A stretch of 64,000 bases of DNA from Fen-1273 sp963748405 (GTDB taxonomy: Bacteria; Bacteroidota; Ignavibacteria; UBA10030; UBA6906). A program made the position numbers and the translations under genes. The stretch covers positions 1 to 64,000 of the forward strand of contig CAVVIT010000007.1 of assembly GCA_963748405.1 (NCBI GenBank), read 5' to 3'. A model generated the notes under the pieces. The model made no database searches. It saw nothing but the letters and a program-made list of their open reading frames with translations, and had not been told where the DNA came from. Position 1 is the first letter of the stretch, and each line of letters starts with the position of its first letter. Below, one piece after another: positions 27,465-36,681 of this stretch.

Positions 27465-28604
27465 ATGAAATTGGAGCCACAAAGGATATATCTCTCGCCG
27501 CCGCATCTGGATGGACAAGAAAAACAGCTGCTCGTGGATGCATTTGACTCGAATTGGATTACGACCTTGGGTCCCCACGTCGAAGCCTTCGAAAATGAGA
27601 TGTGTGCTACCTTGGGGATCGCGAAGGCTGTAGCGCTTTCGAGCGGCACGGCAGGATTGCACTTGGCATTGAACATTCTAGGAATCGAAAGGGGTGACCA
27701 GGTCATTTGTTCAGATCTTACCTTTGCGGCCACAGCGAATGCAATCAGCTACTGCGGAGCCACGCCTGTGTTTATTGACAGCGATTGGTCATCATGGAAT
27801 ATGGATCCTGATCTGCTTGAGGCAGAGTTGAAATTCCGGTCGAAATCAGGCAAGCTGCCTCGTGCAGCGATTGTTGTTGATATCTACGGCCAATGCGCAG
27901 ATTACAACCGCATTCTTAAAATACTCGGTGAATTTGATATTCCCGCAGTAGAGGATGCTGCAGAGGCGCTTGGGGCAACATATGAGGGGAGATGTGCGGG
28001 CACATTCGGATCACTGGGTGTGCTGTCCTTTAACGGGAACAAGATCATCACAACAAGTGGGGGGGGGATGCTTGTATCGAACAATGAAGATCTTGTTGCT
28101 CACGCTCGGTATCTCGCCACTCAGGCCCGCGAGCCTGTGCCTCATTATGAGCATAAAAGCATAGGGTACAACTACCGCCTGAGTAATCTCCTGGCGGCAG
28201 TGGGGAGGGGCCAGCTCCGGAACCTTGCCAACAAAGTCCAAAGAAGAAGAGAGATCAATGCCTTCTATAGGCATCACCTCCAGAACCAGGAGGGTGTCAC
28301 TTTCATGCCCGAGATTCTCAACGGGAGGTCGACATTCTGGCTCACATGCTTGACTATCGATCCAGCAAGATTCGGTAGCACAAACGAAGAGATTAGGCTA
28401 CAGCTTGAGAAGAACAGAATCGAATCACGCCAACTGTGGAAGCCCATGCATCTCCAACCGGTATTTCGGGATTGCCCGTATCGCGGAGTGGGAGTCTCTA
28501 CAGAGCTCTTTGAAACGGGTCTTTGTCTACCTTCAGGGAACGCGTTAACAAATGGAGAATTGGAACGAATCGTCGAATTGGTCAAAGCCATGAAGAGACC
28601 GTAA
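27465..28604 (+). CDS. DegT/DnrJ/EryC1 aminotransferase, PglE-like
   Basis: 379 residues. ALSSGTAGLHLALNILG, DLTFAATANAISYCGATPVF, AVEDAAEALGATY and SFNGNKIITTSGGGML (the lysine forms the PLP Schiff base) are textbook for this family. It most resembles UDP-4-keto-6-deoxy-GlcNAc 4-transaminases such as PglE and LegC. It would add the 4-amino group to the product of the PglF-like enzyme at 28947, ready for N-acetylation by a PglD-type enzyme. The start codon touches the insertion-sequence duplication, leaving no recognisable Shine-Dalgarno. A G9 tract at 28059-28067 encodes the conserved SGGG. Confidence 0.85.
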   Translation: MKLEPQRIYLSPPHLDGQEKQLLVDAFDSNWITTLGPHVEAFENEMCATLGIAKAVALSSGTAGLHLALNILGIERGDQVICSDLTFAATANAISYCGATPVFIDSDWSSWNMDPDLLEAELKFRSKSGKLPRAAIVVDIYGQCADYNRILKILGEFDIPAVEDAAEALGATYEGRCAGTFGSLGVLSFNGNKIITTSGGGMLVSNNEDLVAHARYLATQAREPVPHYEHKSIGYNYRLSNLLAAVGRGQLRNLANKVQRRREINAFYRHHLQNQEGVTFMPEILNGRSTFWLTCLTIDPARFGSTNEEIRLQLEKNRIESRQLWKPMHLQPVFRDCPYRGVGVSTELFETGLCLPSGNALTNGELERIVELVKAMKRP

Positions 28605-28946
28605 TCAGCGCGATAGATTGAGGTATTGAATGAATCTCAGACGTTTGTTGCGAGCAATTGGCGTTCCCTCGTTCAAGTCGTGCCAAATGCCGGTAGTTGT
28701 GTGTCCCAGGGCACAAGAAAGACGAAATCGAATGTGTCCACTATCCGCCGGCATTTTGGATTGATCGCTGTCACATGTTCATGACGTCCGTTTCGCCATA
28801 CTGTCTGTGAGGACGCTAGAAGCAGCAATCACGAATGTCCCGCCCTCTTCCCCTTTTCGCTTACCTGATAAACCGTCAAACGAAGTTGAGACAGTTGAAG
28901 CCGATCCGAAACGTGCATTTGCCATCCATGTGCAGTGAGTGATCCT
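28605..28946. other. Intergenic stretch before the PglF-like gene
   Basis: About 340 bp without a supported gene, terminator or repeat. A GTG at 28935, in frame with the next gene, lies at its end. Confidence 0.4.
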
Positions 28947-31019
28947 ATGACCCGGAAGCCGGATAGCAACAATCGCATAAATAGACGCATGTTTGCGTTC
29001 ATCCTTCGGATGCGAAATCGTCACCTTTTCTTCCTCGATGTGCTGATGCTACTTCTTATCCCAACCTTGTCGTTGTTCTTGCGACTCGAAAGGGCCGAGG
29101 TCGCGCATTGGATTGTCGCCCCGCTCTTCATTTACACGGTTGCCACTCTCCTTTTAAAATTGAGTATCTTTCAGTCGTTTCGGTTTTACAGCCGGTACTG
29201 GCGATATGCAAGCGTCGACGAAATTGCAGTTCTGTGCTTTGCGACCCTATCTTCATGGTTTGCGTGCATTGTCGTCTTTTTTGCAATCCTCAAACCTCTT
29301 GGTTTGCTTCCCACGGAATTTCCCAAGTCAATCCCATTCATTGACGGTACCTTGACGATGTTGTCCATCGGGGGGCTTCGTTTTGCGATAAGGCTTGTGT
29401 ACGTGTGGGACACCAGAATCAGTACGGGCGTTGAGGCAAAAAATGTCCTGATCGTGGGAGCAGGTATTGCTGGGTCGATGATTATCAAAGAATTGCGTGC
29501 CAACCCGCATCTCGGTATGCAGCCCGTAGCATTTGTAGATGATGACGTCTCAAAACAGCATATGCGAATACACGGCGTGGAGGTAATAGGGGCTCTCGAT
29601 CAAATTCCGGCCGTGATACGACAGAAGCAAATACGGGAAGTCATCATTGCGTTACCATCGGCTTCCGGAAAGGTCATAAGGAATATCGTCGAAAGCTGCA
29701 AGCAATTGAACATTCCCAGCAAGACAATTCCTGGGGTATTTGAAATCTTGTCCGGGTCTGCCGTAGCACAGTTGCGAGATGTTCAAATCGAAGACCTGCT
29801 CCGCCGCGGTGTTGTCCAAATCGACGAAACCAATGTCAGGGCATTAATTCGAGATGCCCGTGTGATGGTGACGGGGGCCGGCGGTTCAATCGGGAGCGAA
29901 TTGTGTCGCCAGATACTTACGTTCAACCCGAAAGAACTGGTAATGCTGGGGCATGGGGAGAATTCGATTTTCACCATAGCCAAGGAGCTACGGACTCGGC
30001 ATGGTGTTATCGCTCAAGCGACACAGATCAAGACCGTAATAGCCGATATACGCGATCGCGGACGCATAAACCAGGTTTTTCGAGAGTATCAGCCTCAGAT
30101 AATTTTCCATGCCGCAGCTCACAAACATGTAGGATTGATGGAGCTCAATATCCCGGATGCTGTGACAAACAATGTCCTGGGGACGCAGATATTGGTCGAC
30201 CTGGCTGCACTATATCAGGTCGAGAAATTCGTAATGATCTCTTCCGACAAGGCAGTAAATCCAACCTGTATCATGGGGGTGACAAAACGAGTTGCTGAAC
30301 GGCTCGTGCAAGAGGCCGCCCTCCGAACCCAAAGAGCATTTGTCGTGGTGCGTTTCGGAAACGTGTTGGGTAGCCGGGGGAGCGTAATCCCAATTCTCAA
30401 GGATCAGATCCGCGTCGGCGGGCCCGTTACGATTACGCATCCTAATGCATCCAGGTTCTTTATGACTATCCCGGAAGCCGTGCACCTTGTATTGCAGGCG
30501 GGGGAAATGGGATCCTGCGGGGAAACATACGTACTGGATATGGGCCAGCCGATCAAGATCATTGATCTGGCCCGAGACCTCATTCGCCTGAGCGGATTAC
30601 AGGAGGGCAGGGATATTGATATTGCCATTACGGGCCTAAGTGGAGGGGAAAAGATTGAGGAAGAGCTATTCTACGAAAATGAGCGAGCGGAGAGGTCGAG
30701 ACACGATAAAATATTCGTGTGCAAGAACGGACACAACTGGCATAGAGGCATAGCAGAAGATTCACTCAATGAGGCAGAATCAGACGAAGACATAGCACGT
30801 GTTGTTACAAGAAGACAGGAATCGTTCTCAAGTACGGTAGATCGTCTTCTGATGTGGGCAGATGCAGGAGATGCTGCCAACATGCATCAACTCCTTATGA
30901 CGCTGGTTCCACAATATAAGTCCATTTCAACCCAGCGGGTGGTCGGAAAGACTCTGGAGAGGGTTCCCATGGAAAACAAAGTCGCCGGAGAGATGCTATC
31001 TGGGGTAACCCCGCGGTGA
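28947..31019 (+). CDS. Membrane-bound UDP-GlcNAc 4,6-dehydratase, PglF/WbpM/CapD-like
   Basis: About 690 residues. Four N-terminal membrane spans (about 20-130) are followed by a first Rossmann segment (VLIVGAGIAGSMIIKEL) and the catalytic SDR domain from about residue 305 (MVTGAGGSIGSELCRQIL). The active-site run SSDKAVNPTCIMGVTK has Met where most SDRs have Tyr, which is characteristic of these large 4,6-dehydratases. It converts UDP-GlcNAc to UDP-4-keto-6-deoxy-GlcNAc, the substrate for the PglE-like aminotransferase just upstream. An extra GTG at 28935 would add four residues. Confidence 0.9.
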   Translation: MTRKPDSNNRINRRMFAFILRMRNRHLFFLDVLMLLLIPTLSLFLRLERAEVAHWIVAPLFIYTVATLLLKLSIFQSFRFYSRYWRYASVDEIAVLCFATLSSWFACIVVFFAILKPLGLLPTEFPKSIPFIDGTLTMLSIGGLRFAIRLVYVWDTRISTGVEAKNVLIVGAGIAGSMIIKELRANPHLGMQPVAFVDDDVSKQHMRIHGVEVIGALDQIPAVIRQKQIREVIIALPSASGKVIRNIVESCKQLNIPSKTIPGVFEILSGSAVAQLRDVQIEDLLRRGVVQIDETNVRALIRDARVMVTGAGGSIGSELCRQILTFNPKELVMLGHGENSIFTIAKELRTRHGVIAQATQIKTVIADIRDRGRINQVFREYQPQIIFHAAAHKHVGLMELNIPDAVTNNVLGTQILVDLAALYQVEKFVMISSDKAVNPTCIMGVTKRVAERLVQEAALRTQRAFVVVRFGNVLGSRGSVIPILKDQIRVGGPVTITHPNASRFFMTIPEAVHLVLQAGEMGSCGETYVLDMGQPIKIIDLARDLIRLSGLQEGRDIDIAITGLSGGEKIEEELFYENERAERSRHDKIFVCKNGHNWHRGIAEDSLNEAESDEDIARVVTRRQESFSSTVDRLLMWADAGDAANMHQLLMTLVPQYKSISTQRVVGKTLERVPMENKVAGEMLSGVTPR

Positions 31020-31509
31020 GGTATTGTGGGATCACGTGTCCTTGAAGTTTACCGCGTCTGCAATTTGTCGCTTCTTTGCTGCACTCCCATTTATGGAAGC
31101 CATCCACCGCTCAAGAATCGTCACGTGCGATTGACTGACCATCTGCTCCAAAGGGATTCACTCCTGATCCTATTGACTGCCGGCAATTGCAGTAGTGCCA
31201 AACTTCACCCTTCATCCTGAGCAAGCCGTCAACCACTTACATTTGGATGCTTCATAGAGTCGCGACATTGGCCTATTGGTTGCGGCGAAAGAGTAGGGAA
31301 AGATCCTTTATAGCCCACACGCTGGCCACTCCGGCGGATTGAATCCCACGAATCCGAGTGTTCCTTGTTGAACAACGGACGTCAGTTGCCACAGTCACCA
31401 GGTTCTAACGGTAACCGCACTTCTATTACCTAAGTTAATGTGATATCCTACTCTGTGTTGAAATTACTGTGTTTGAATGCTAACCCCCGCGAATCGAAGG
31501 ATTTGAGAA
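31020..31509. other. Intergenic stretch with no gene seen
   Basis: 490 bp between the dehydratase and the PglD-like gene. Short frames exist, but none has a ribosome-binding site or recognisable product, and no strong hairpin with a T-run was found. It may hold a promoter for the second half of the locus. Confidence 0.4.
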
Positions 31510-32160
31510 ATGCAAAGAACTAGAGTCGCCATCTATGGAGCTGGGGGCTTTGGGCGCGAAGTGGCATGGTTAATTGAGGAGTGCAACCTGGCGGAAGAGC
31601 AGTTCGATCTCGTAGGTTTCATTGATGACGATCCAGCCTATGAGCAACTGGTAAATGGGTGTCGGGTTTTCGGTATCGATGAAATCGTTCGCTCGTTGCC
31701 GAAGGTACAGGCTATTGTATCCGTGGGCGACCCGAGAACGCGGGAACACCTGACGTTAAGAGCGCAACAGAGAGGACTGGAATTTGCCACACTTGTCCAT
31801 CCAAGTGTGCTGAGATCCCGATTTGTTGATGTGGGAACCGGTGCTGTCGTGTGTGCGGGCTGCGTGATGACGACCAACATTGTTCTCGGATCGCATGTGC
31901 ACGTTAACCTGAACAGCACAATAGGGCATGATGTCGTAGTTGGCAAGTGTTCCACCGTAGGGCCGGGAGTCCAGATTGCCGGCTGCGTCAATATCGGGAA
32001 GAGGGTGTTCATCGGTGCCGGAACCGTCATCATCAACGGGACTCGTACGGAGCCGCTAATCATCGGTGATGATGTATCCATCGGGGCTGGTTCCTGCGTC
32101 ATTCGATCTTTGCCGCCGGGGTCACATGTATTCGGAAATCCAGCTAGACCTATCCCATGA
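31510..32160 (+). CDS. PglD/NeuD-type UDP-sugar acetyltransferase
   Basis: 216 residues, full length for the family. VAIYGAGGFGREVAWLIEE and VGFIDDDPAYEQLV form the Rossmann nucleotide-sugar-binding part. ATLVHPSVLRSR leads into the left-handed beta-helix (IGHDVVVGKCSTVGPGVQIAG, GKRVFIGAGTVIING), and the end SHVFGNPARPIP is the acetyl-CoA site. Catalytic His of the TIGHDV type is present. Expected reaction: N-acetylation of UDP-4-amino-4,6-dideoxy-GlcNAc to UDP-diNAcBac. AAGGA lies upstream of ATG 31510. It is the stand-alone counterpart of the C-domain at 24113. Confidence 0.85.
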   Translation: MQRTRVAIYGAGGFGREVAWLIEECNLAEEQFDLVGFIDDDPAYEQLVNGCRVFGIDEIVRSLPKVQAIVSVGDPRTREHLTLRAQQRGLEFATLVHPSVLRSRFVDVGTGAVVCAGCVMTTNIVLGSHVHVNLNSTIGHDVVVGKCSTVGPGVQIAGCVNIGKRVFIGAGTVIINGTRTEPLIIGDDVSIGAGSCVIRSLPPGSHVFGNPARPIP

Positions 32161-32281
32161 TGCGATATCTTATCTGCCGGAAAAAGCCGTGAGGCTTAGA
32201 AAGAGGAAAAGTGAGCGGTTCTTCTTTGGAGGAAGGAATAGTTGTGTCTTTCGTCGCAGCCCAGCAGTAGTCGTTAGGACG

Positions 32282-33181
32282 ATGTCTCAGCGGACCCTCA
32301 TTGAAGATACAGAATACACCGATGGCAAGATTTGTCTTGTCACCGGTGCAACATCAGGTATCGGCGCAGCAGTTGCACTTCAAATTGCCTGCCTCGGGGC
32401 AACGGTCATCATTGTGGGCCGCAACGCCGCCAAATGCCTCTCTCTAATTAGGCGTATAAAGCGTGTTACCCCTACCGCGAATGTTGATTTTCTCGTCGGA
32501 GATCTCTCCTCCCAGAGCCAAATTCGGCAGCTTGCAGCGGACTTCGCCAAGCGTTACTCACGTCTTGATATATTGATCAACGACGCCAGCGCGATCTTTC
32601 GAAAACGCGAAATCAGCGTGGATGGACTCGAGATGACCTTCGCGCTTAACCATCTTGGTTATTTTCTTCTTACCAACCTGCTTCTGAACCGGCTACGCGC
32701 AAGTAAGGCTGGAAGAATTGTAGTAGTCTCATCTGCCGCGCACCAACAGGGGAGAATCCACTTTGAGGATCTTCAATCTGAGCATAACTATGAGCGACTT
32801 TCTGCGTATTCCCAATCAAAGCTCGCAAATCTCCTTTTCGCGTACGCTCTTGCACGGCGTCTAGAAGGAACAAGCGTAAGTGTCAATGCCCTCCATCCGG
32901 GTTTGGTGGCAACGGCATTTGGAAGCAATGGTAGTTGGTTACGAATGAAGCTACGTAATGTGGTGGGGCGTGGGATGCTTAGTCCAGCGGATGGCGCGCG
33001 AACAGTCGTCTATCTTGCTACCTCACCGGACGTTGAGGGGATATCGGGCAAATACTTTTATGAGTGCCACTCAATCCAATCTTCCCCCGAATCTTCCAAC
33101 ATCGAGAACGGAGAAAGGCTATGGCAGCTGAGTGAATCGCTATCAGGACTCTTTGTAAACACGATCTGTCGACAAACCTGA
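32282..33181 (+). CDS. Short-chain dehydrogenase/reductase
   Basis: 300 residues, classical SDR. LVTGATSGIGAAVALQIA binds NAD(P), VSSAAHQ and YSQSKLANLLFAYAL give the Ser-Tyr-Lys catalytic set, and LHPGLVATAF closes the substrate pocket; the pattern is nearest the retinol-dehydrogenase-like subgroup. The frame is open back to 32066, but homology begins at TDGKICLVTGA, so ATG 32282 is preferred. It is followed after 10 bp by the acyl carrier protein, so it may reduce an ACP- or sugar-linked intermediate. Substrate unknown. Confidence 0.8.
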   Translation: MSQRTLIEDTEYTDGKICLVTGATSGIGAAVALQIACLGATVIIVGRNAAKCLSLIRRIKRVTPTANVDFLVGDLSSQSQIRQLAADFAKRYSRLDILINDASAIFRKREISVDGLEMTFALNHLGYFLLTNLLLNRLRASKAGRIVVVSSAAHQQGRIHFEDLQSEHNYERLSAYSQSKLANLLFAYALARRLEGTSVSVNALHPGLVATAFGSNGSWLRMKLRNVVGRGMLSPADGARTVVYLATSPDVEGISGKYFYECHSIQSSPESSNIENGERLWQLSESLSGLFVNTICRQT

Positions 33182-33191
33182 AGTAAGTAAT

Positions 33192-33473
33192 ATGACACAA
33201 GAGGAAGTGCGATCAAGCGTCCGCAAGTTCATTGTGGAGACCATTCTTTTTGATGATAGAATCTCGCTCCACAATGATCAGTCCCTTCGCAATTCCGGAG
33301 TGATAGACTCTACTGGGATCCTTGAGATAATCAGCTTCCTGGAAGATCTGTGCAATACCAGATTCAAGAATAGTGAGCTTGTTCCTGAAAACTTTGATAC
33401 GATTAGCAGAATCTCTGAGTTTATGACTGAAAAACTTCAACGAGAGAAGGCCGGTAACCATGTTGCTGAATGA
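33192..33473 (+). CDS. Acyl carrier protein
   Basis: 93 residues, mostly helical and acidic. GVIDSTGILEIISFLED matches the phosphopantetheine attachment site, with Ser40 as the modified serine (usual motif DSL; here DST). It overlaps the adenylate-forming ligase by 14 bp, which strongly suggests that the ligase loads this carrier. Stand-alone carriers in polysaccharide loci typically hand an acyl or aminoacyl group to a sugar. Confidence 0.85.
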   Translation: MTQEEVRSSVRKFIVETILFDDRISLHNDQSLRNSGVIDSTGILEIISFLEDLCNTRFKNSELVPENFDTISRISEFMTEKLQREKAGNHVAE

Positions 33474-34977
33474 GTATCTTTCTGTGTCTGCGCGACGCAA
33501 CCCCGACAAAGTGGCGTTGGTATCCGACTCGGGACGCTGGACATACGGAGAACTTAGAGACGCCGCATCTTCATTTGCCGGGTTCCTGATAAGGCAAGGT
33601 TTACAACACGGTGATCGCGTGGCGATTTACACTGAAAACATCCCCGAGGCTGTGATTGCGGTCTTTGGTGTGTTTGCTGCCGGCGGGTGTATTGTTGTGA
33701 TTAACGCTGCGACTCGCGTCGAACGTCTGGGATTTATCCTGGAAAACTGTGGTGCAAGGTGTGTGATTGCTGCGATAGGAAAAGTTGATCAGGTGCGGGA
33801 GGCTGCTACGACGTGTTCGATCCGACCGTTCATGATCTGGACAGGTGTCGGTGCTGAAGTCGAAGATGGAGAGTCATTTTCTCGAATATTGAATGGACGA
33901 TCATCTTGTCCTCCTATTCTCGTCATTGATACTGATTTGGCGGCGATCATTTATACCTCCGGTTCAACAGGGAAGCCGAAGGGAGCAACCTTTTTGCACA
34001 GGAGCATTCATTCTGCTGTAGAGTCGATTGCGGATTACCTCGAGAACAATGTCGACGACGTGATCCTTGCACTCCTGCCTCTCTCCTCGAGCTATGGACT
34101 ACTGCAGGTGCTTGTCACCTTCTGGACGGGGGGGACAGTCGTGCTGGAGAACGGGTTTACGTATCCGTATGAAACTCTCGAACTCGTGAAGCGGGAGAAG
34201 ATAACTGGCTTCGCCGGCGCCCCGACGATCTGGGCGATACTTCTGCGTCTGGAGGGCCTGGAAGACGAAGTGCTGACCTCTATTAGGTACATAACAAACG
34301 CAGCTGCTGCAATGCCAGTGGCGTTTGTCCCGAAACTCCGCAGGCTCTTCCCGGCGGCGAGGATCTTCTTGATGCACGGGCTGACAGAATGCCTTCGTAC
34401 TACTTACTTGCCACCAGAAGAGGTAGAGACTCGGCCAAACTCCGTAGGTCGGGGGATGCGAAATGTTGAATTATGGGTTGAAGATGCAGACAGAAATCGA
34501 CTTCCACCTGGCCACGTCGGAGAAATGGTCGTCAGGGGATCGTCATTGATGGCGGGCTACTGGAATGATCCTGAGGCAACCTCAAAGGCGCTCAGTGCCG
34601 GTCCCTATCCGTGGGAGAGGGTTCTTCGCACGGGGGATCTCTTCAGAATGGACGAACAGGGTTATTTTTACTTTGTAGCACGGTCTGATGAGATGATCAA
34701 GTGCAAGGGTGAAAAAGTAAGCCCGATTGAGGTCGAGGATGTCATTTACTCAATAGATGGAGTGAATGAGGTGCGCGTTATCGGCGTGCCTGATACCCTC
34801 CTCGGACAGGCGATTAGAGCGGAAATCGTTGTCAAGGATGGAAGATCCCTGACGGTAAAAGAGGTGAAAGCGCAGTGCCGCCGGTTCCTAGAGGACTTCA
34901 AAATTCCGAAAATCGTCGACTTTGTGACAGCCCTCCCCAAAACTCCGGGAGGAGGGAAGATCAAACGGACAAACTAA
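33460..34977 (+). CDS. Acyl-CoA/ACP synthetase-like adenylate-forming ligase
   Basis: 505 residues, class I adenylate-forming enzyme. IIYTSGSTGKPKGATF is the P-loop (A3), GYWNDPEAT and RTGDLFRMDEQGYFYFVAR are A7-A8, and the C-terminal PGGGKIKRTN carries the catalytic lysine. It activates a carboxylic acid as its adenylate and passes it to a thiol, here most likely the carrier protein whose gene it overlaps. The set resembles the acyl-CoA ligase/ACP pairs in exosortase A-associated polysaccharide loci, but no exosortase is present. The acid could be a fatty, hydroxy or amino acid; the pocket cannot be read by eye. Confidence 0.85.
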   Translation: MLLNEYLSVSARRNPDKVALVSDSGRWTYGELRDAASSFAGFLIRQGLQHGDRVAIYTENIPEAVIAVFGVFAAGGCIVVINAATRVERLGFILENCGARCVIAAIGKVDQVREAATTCSIRPFMIWTGVGAEVEDGESFSRILNGRSSCPPILVIDTDLAAIIYTSGSTGKPKGATFLHRSIHSAVESIADYLENNVDDVILALLPLSSSYGLLQVLVTFWTGGTVVLENGFTYPYETLELVKREKITGFAGAPTIWAILLRLEGLEDEVLTSIRYITNAAAAMPVAFVPKLRRLFPAARIFLMHGLTECLRTTYLPPEEVETRPNSVGRGMRNVELWVEDADRNRLPPGHVGEMVVRGSSLMAGYWNDPEATSKALSAGPYPWERVLRTGDLFRMDEQGYFYFVARSDEMIKCKGEKVSPIEVEDVIYSIDGVNEVRVIGVPDTLLGQAIRAEIVVKDGRSLTVKEVKAQCRRFLEDFKIPKIVDFVTALPKTPGGGKIKRTN

Positions 34978-35065
34978 CTACAAAGTGCGCTTCGGCATTT
35001 CTCTGCCACGATCCAAGTGTCAACTCAGTCTCTTAACCGGATTCTTATGGTTTTTGGCCATCGTT

Positions 35066-35071
35066 TAATTA
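35066..35071 (+). repeat. Target-site duplication of third IS (TAATTA)
   Basis: TAATTA at 35066-35071 recurs at 36596-36601 immediately outside the inverted repeats. Because it is a palindrome, the exact border with the inverted repeat is slightly uncertain. Confidence 0.7.
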
Positions 35072-36595
35072 GTTCACGCTGAAAAAGTCGTGTAGAACTT
35101 TTCAGAATCTCCAATGTTTATTAGCTTGACCATCATTGGAGAAGGTGCATATGCGAGGTCAATCAAACCGCCAGTTGAGCTTCGGCGAAGGCTTCCTCGA
35201 TCCCGAGCTCTTCAAGCTGGACGATGAGCTTAAGCATGTCGATGAGCTTCTCTCCGAACGTGAGTTTCTTAAGCCGTTTGAGGCCGTCTTTGATCCGACG
35301 ATGGGCCGCCCCGGTACGGCGGTCGATGTTTACCTTAGGATGATGTACCTGAAGTTTCGCTGGGGCCTCAGTTACGAGGAAGTGGAGACTGAGGTCCGCG
35401 AACGGCTTCCCTGGCGACATTTCTGTCGATTGAGCCTGATGGACTCGGTGCCAGACGCCACGACACTCATCAAGCTCAACCAGCGGTTCGGTGAAGAGCG
35501 GATTGCCGCTCTCAATAAGAAACTGGTCCGTCATCTGGTAAAGAACAAGTCTATCAAACCCCGTCGGATACGGATCGATTCGACGACTCTGGAATCGCAT
35601 ATCACCTATCCGACCGATGTCGGGCTCATTCATCAGACGGTCAGAACGCTTACTCGGACGGCCGGCAAGCTCGGAGAGAAAATCACCAGTCATGTGCGAG
35701 CAACCAAGAAAGCCGTTGCCCGGTTGGGCGCATCACTCAAAACGAGTAAAAAAGAGCGCAAAGCTCAGGCGATCAAGACCCTGCGGGCAGTGACCAAACT
35801 GGCAAAGGACACGGTCGATGAAAGCCGTCAAGCGTTGAAACATATAAAAGAGCGTTCTCCAAAAGGAGTCTCCCGGCAAACGGCAAAACTCCAGCAGGCC
35901 TTCACCGCCCAAATCGCCCTGGCCGAGAAGATTCTCCAACAGACGGAGGAGAAGCTTGCCGGGGTGAAATCCATCGAAGACCGGATTGTCTCCTTTCACG
36001 ATCCCGAAGCCCGTGTGATACGGAAAGGGAAACTCGACAAACCGAATGAATTTGGCCGTACCATGCAGCTTGTCCAGGACGAATCGGGCGTCATGCTGGA
36101 CTACAAGATCCAAGAGGGCAACCCCTCAGACAAGATGGAACTCGTCCCGATGGTCGAGAGATTTGAAGACGAGTTCCACCACGTGCCGATCGATGTGGCT
36201 GCCGACAAAGGGTACTACTCGGCGGACAACACCATGAAGCTGCGAGTCATGGGGGTCCGTAGGATCGGCATTCCAAAGATCGGTCGACTACTCCCGTTCG
36301 AGAAAAAGCGACAACACAAACGATGGTTCAAGATGCTCTATCGCTTCCGCTGCGGCATCGAAGCCGGCATCAGCATGCTCAAACGTCAGTTCTTACTCGA
36401 TCGGGTACGGAGCCCAGGCAACAAGGGAACGAGGATCTGGGCCGGATTTGCGATCTTCAGTTACAATCTATGGCAGATGGCGTAAGCAACACAACCACAG
36501 AACAGCAACAAAGGCAAATCGGGAGCCGCCGGAAAGCCTCACGAGGGGTCCACGGCGGAAGCGACATCTGATTATCCGACTTTTTCAGCGTGAAC
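35072..36595 (+). mobile_element. IS5/ISNCY-like insertion sequence, complete
   Basis: 1524 bp. The left end GTTCACGCTGAAAAAGTCG (35072-35090) and the complement at 36577-36595 are perfect inverted repeats, bounded by TAATTA on each side. It carries one transposase. It separates the ligase gene from the sugar dehydrogenase gene without damaging either. Confidence 0.9.
35151..36485 (+). CDS. DDE transposase, IS5/ISNCY-like
   Basis: About 444 residues, intact. The N-terminal part has GRPGTAVDVYLRMMYLKFRWG and SYEEVETEVRERLPWRHF (helix-turn-helix region); the core has IRIDSTTLES, DVAADKGYYSADN and YRFRCGIEAGISMLKRQF. Residues ~185-290 form a lysine/glutamate-rich helical insertion likely to be a coiled coil. 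GGAGAAGG precedes ATG 35151; a TTG at 35136 would add five residues. Confidence 0.88.
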   Translation: MRGQSNRQLSFGEGFLDPELFKLDDELKHVDELLSEREFLKPFEAVFDPTMGRPGTAVDVYLRMMYLKFRWGLSYEEVETEVRERLPWRHFCRLSLMDSVPDATTLIKLNQRFGEERIAALNKKLVRHLVKNKSIKPRRIRIDSTTLESHITYPTDVGLIHQTVRTLTRTAGKLGEKITSHVRATKKAVARLGASLKTSKKERKAQAIKTLRAVTKLAKDTVDESRQALKHIKERSPKGVSRQTAKLQQAFTAQIALAEKILQQTEEKLAGVKSIEDRIVSFHDPEARVIRKGKLDKPNEFGRTMQLVQDESGVMLDYKIQEGNPSDKMELVPMVERFEDEFHHVPIDVAADKGYYSADNTMKLRVMGVRRIGIPKIGRLLPFEKKRQHKRWFKMLYRFRCGIEAGISMLKRQFLLDRVRSPGNKGTRIWAGFAIFSYNLWQMA

Positions 36596-36681
36596 TAATT
36601 AGTCACCGAACCAATGACTGTTAGGTTGGTTCCATCCCCCCCACTCGATTTGACCATTTTCTGCATAGACGGGACTTCGAA

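Noticed and set aside
28059..28067. G9 tract in the PglE-like gene as a phase-variation switch
   Set aside because: It encodes the conserved SGGG of the DegT family with the normal frame intact, so coding constraint explains it.
22924..34977. Exosortase A (PEP-CTERM) system suggested by the ligase, ACP, FemAB-like and AsnB-like genes
   Set aside because: No exosortase or PEP-CTERM protein is in the window; secreted proteins here carry T9SS sorting domains instead.
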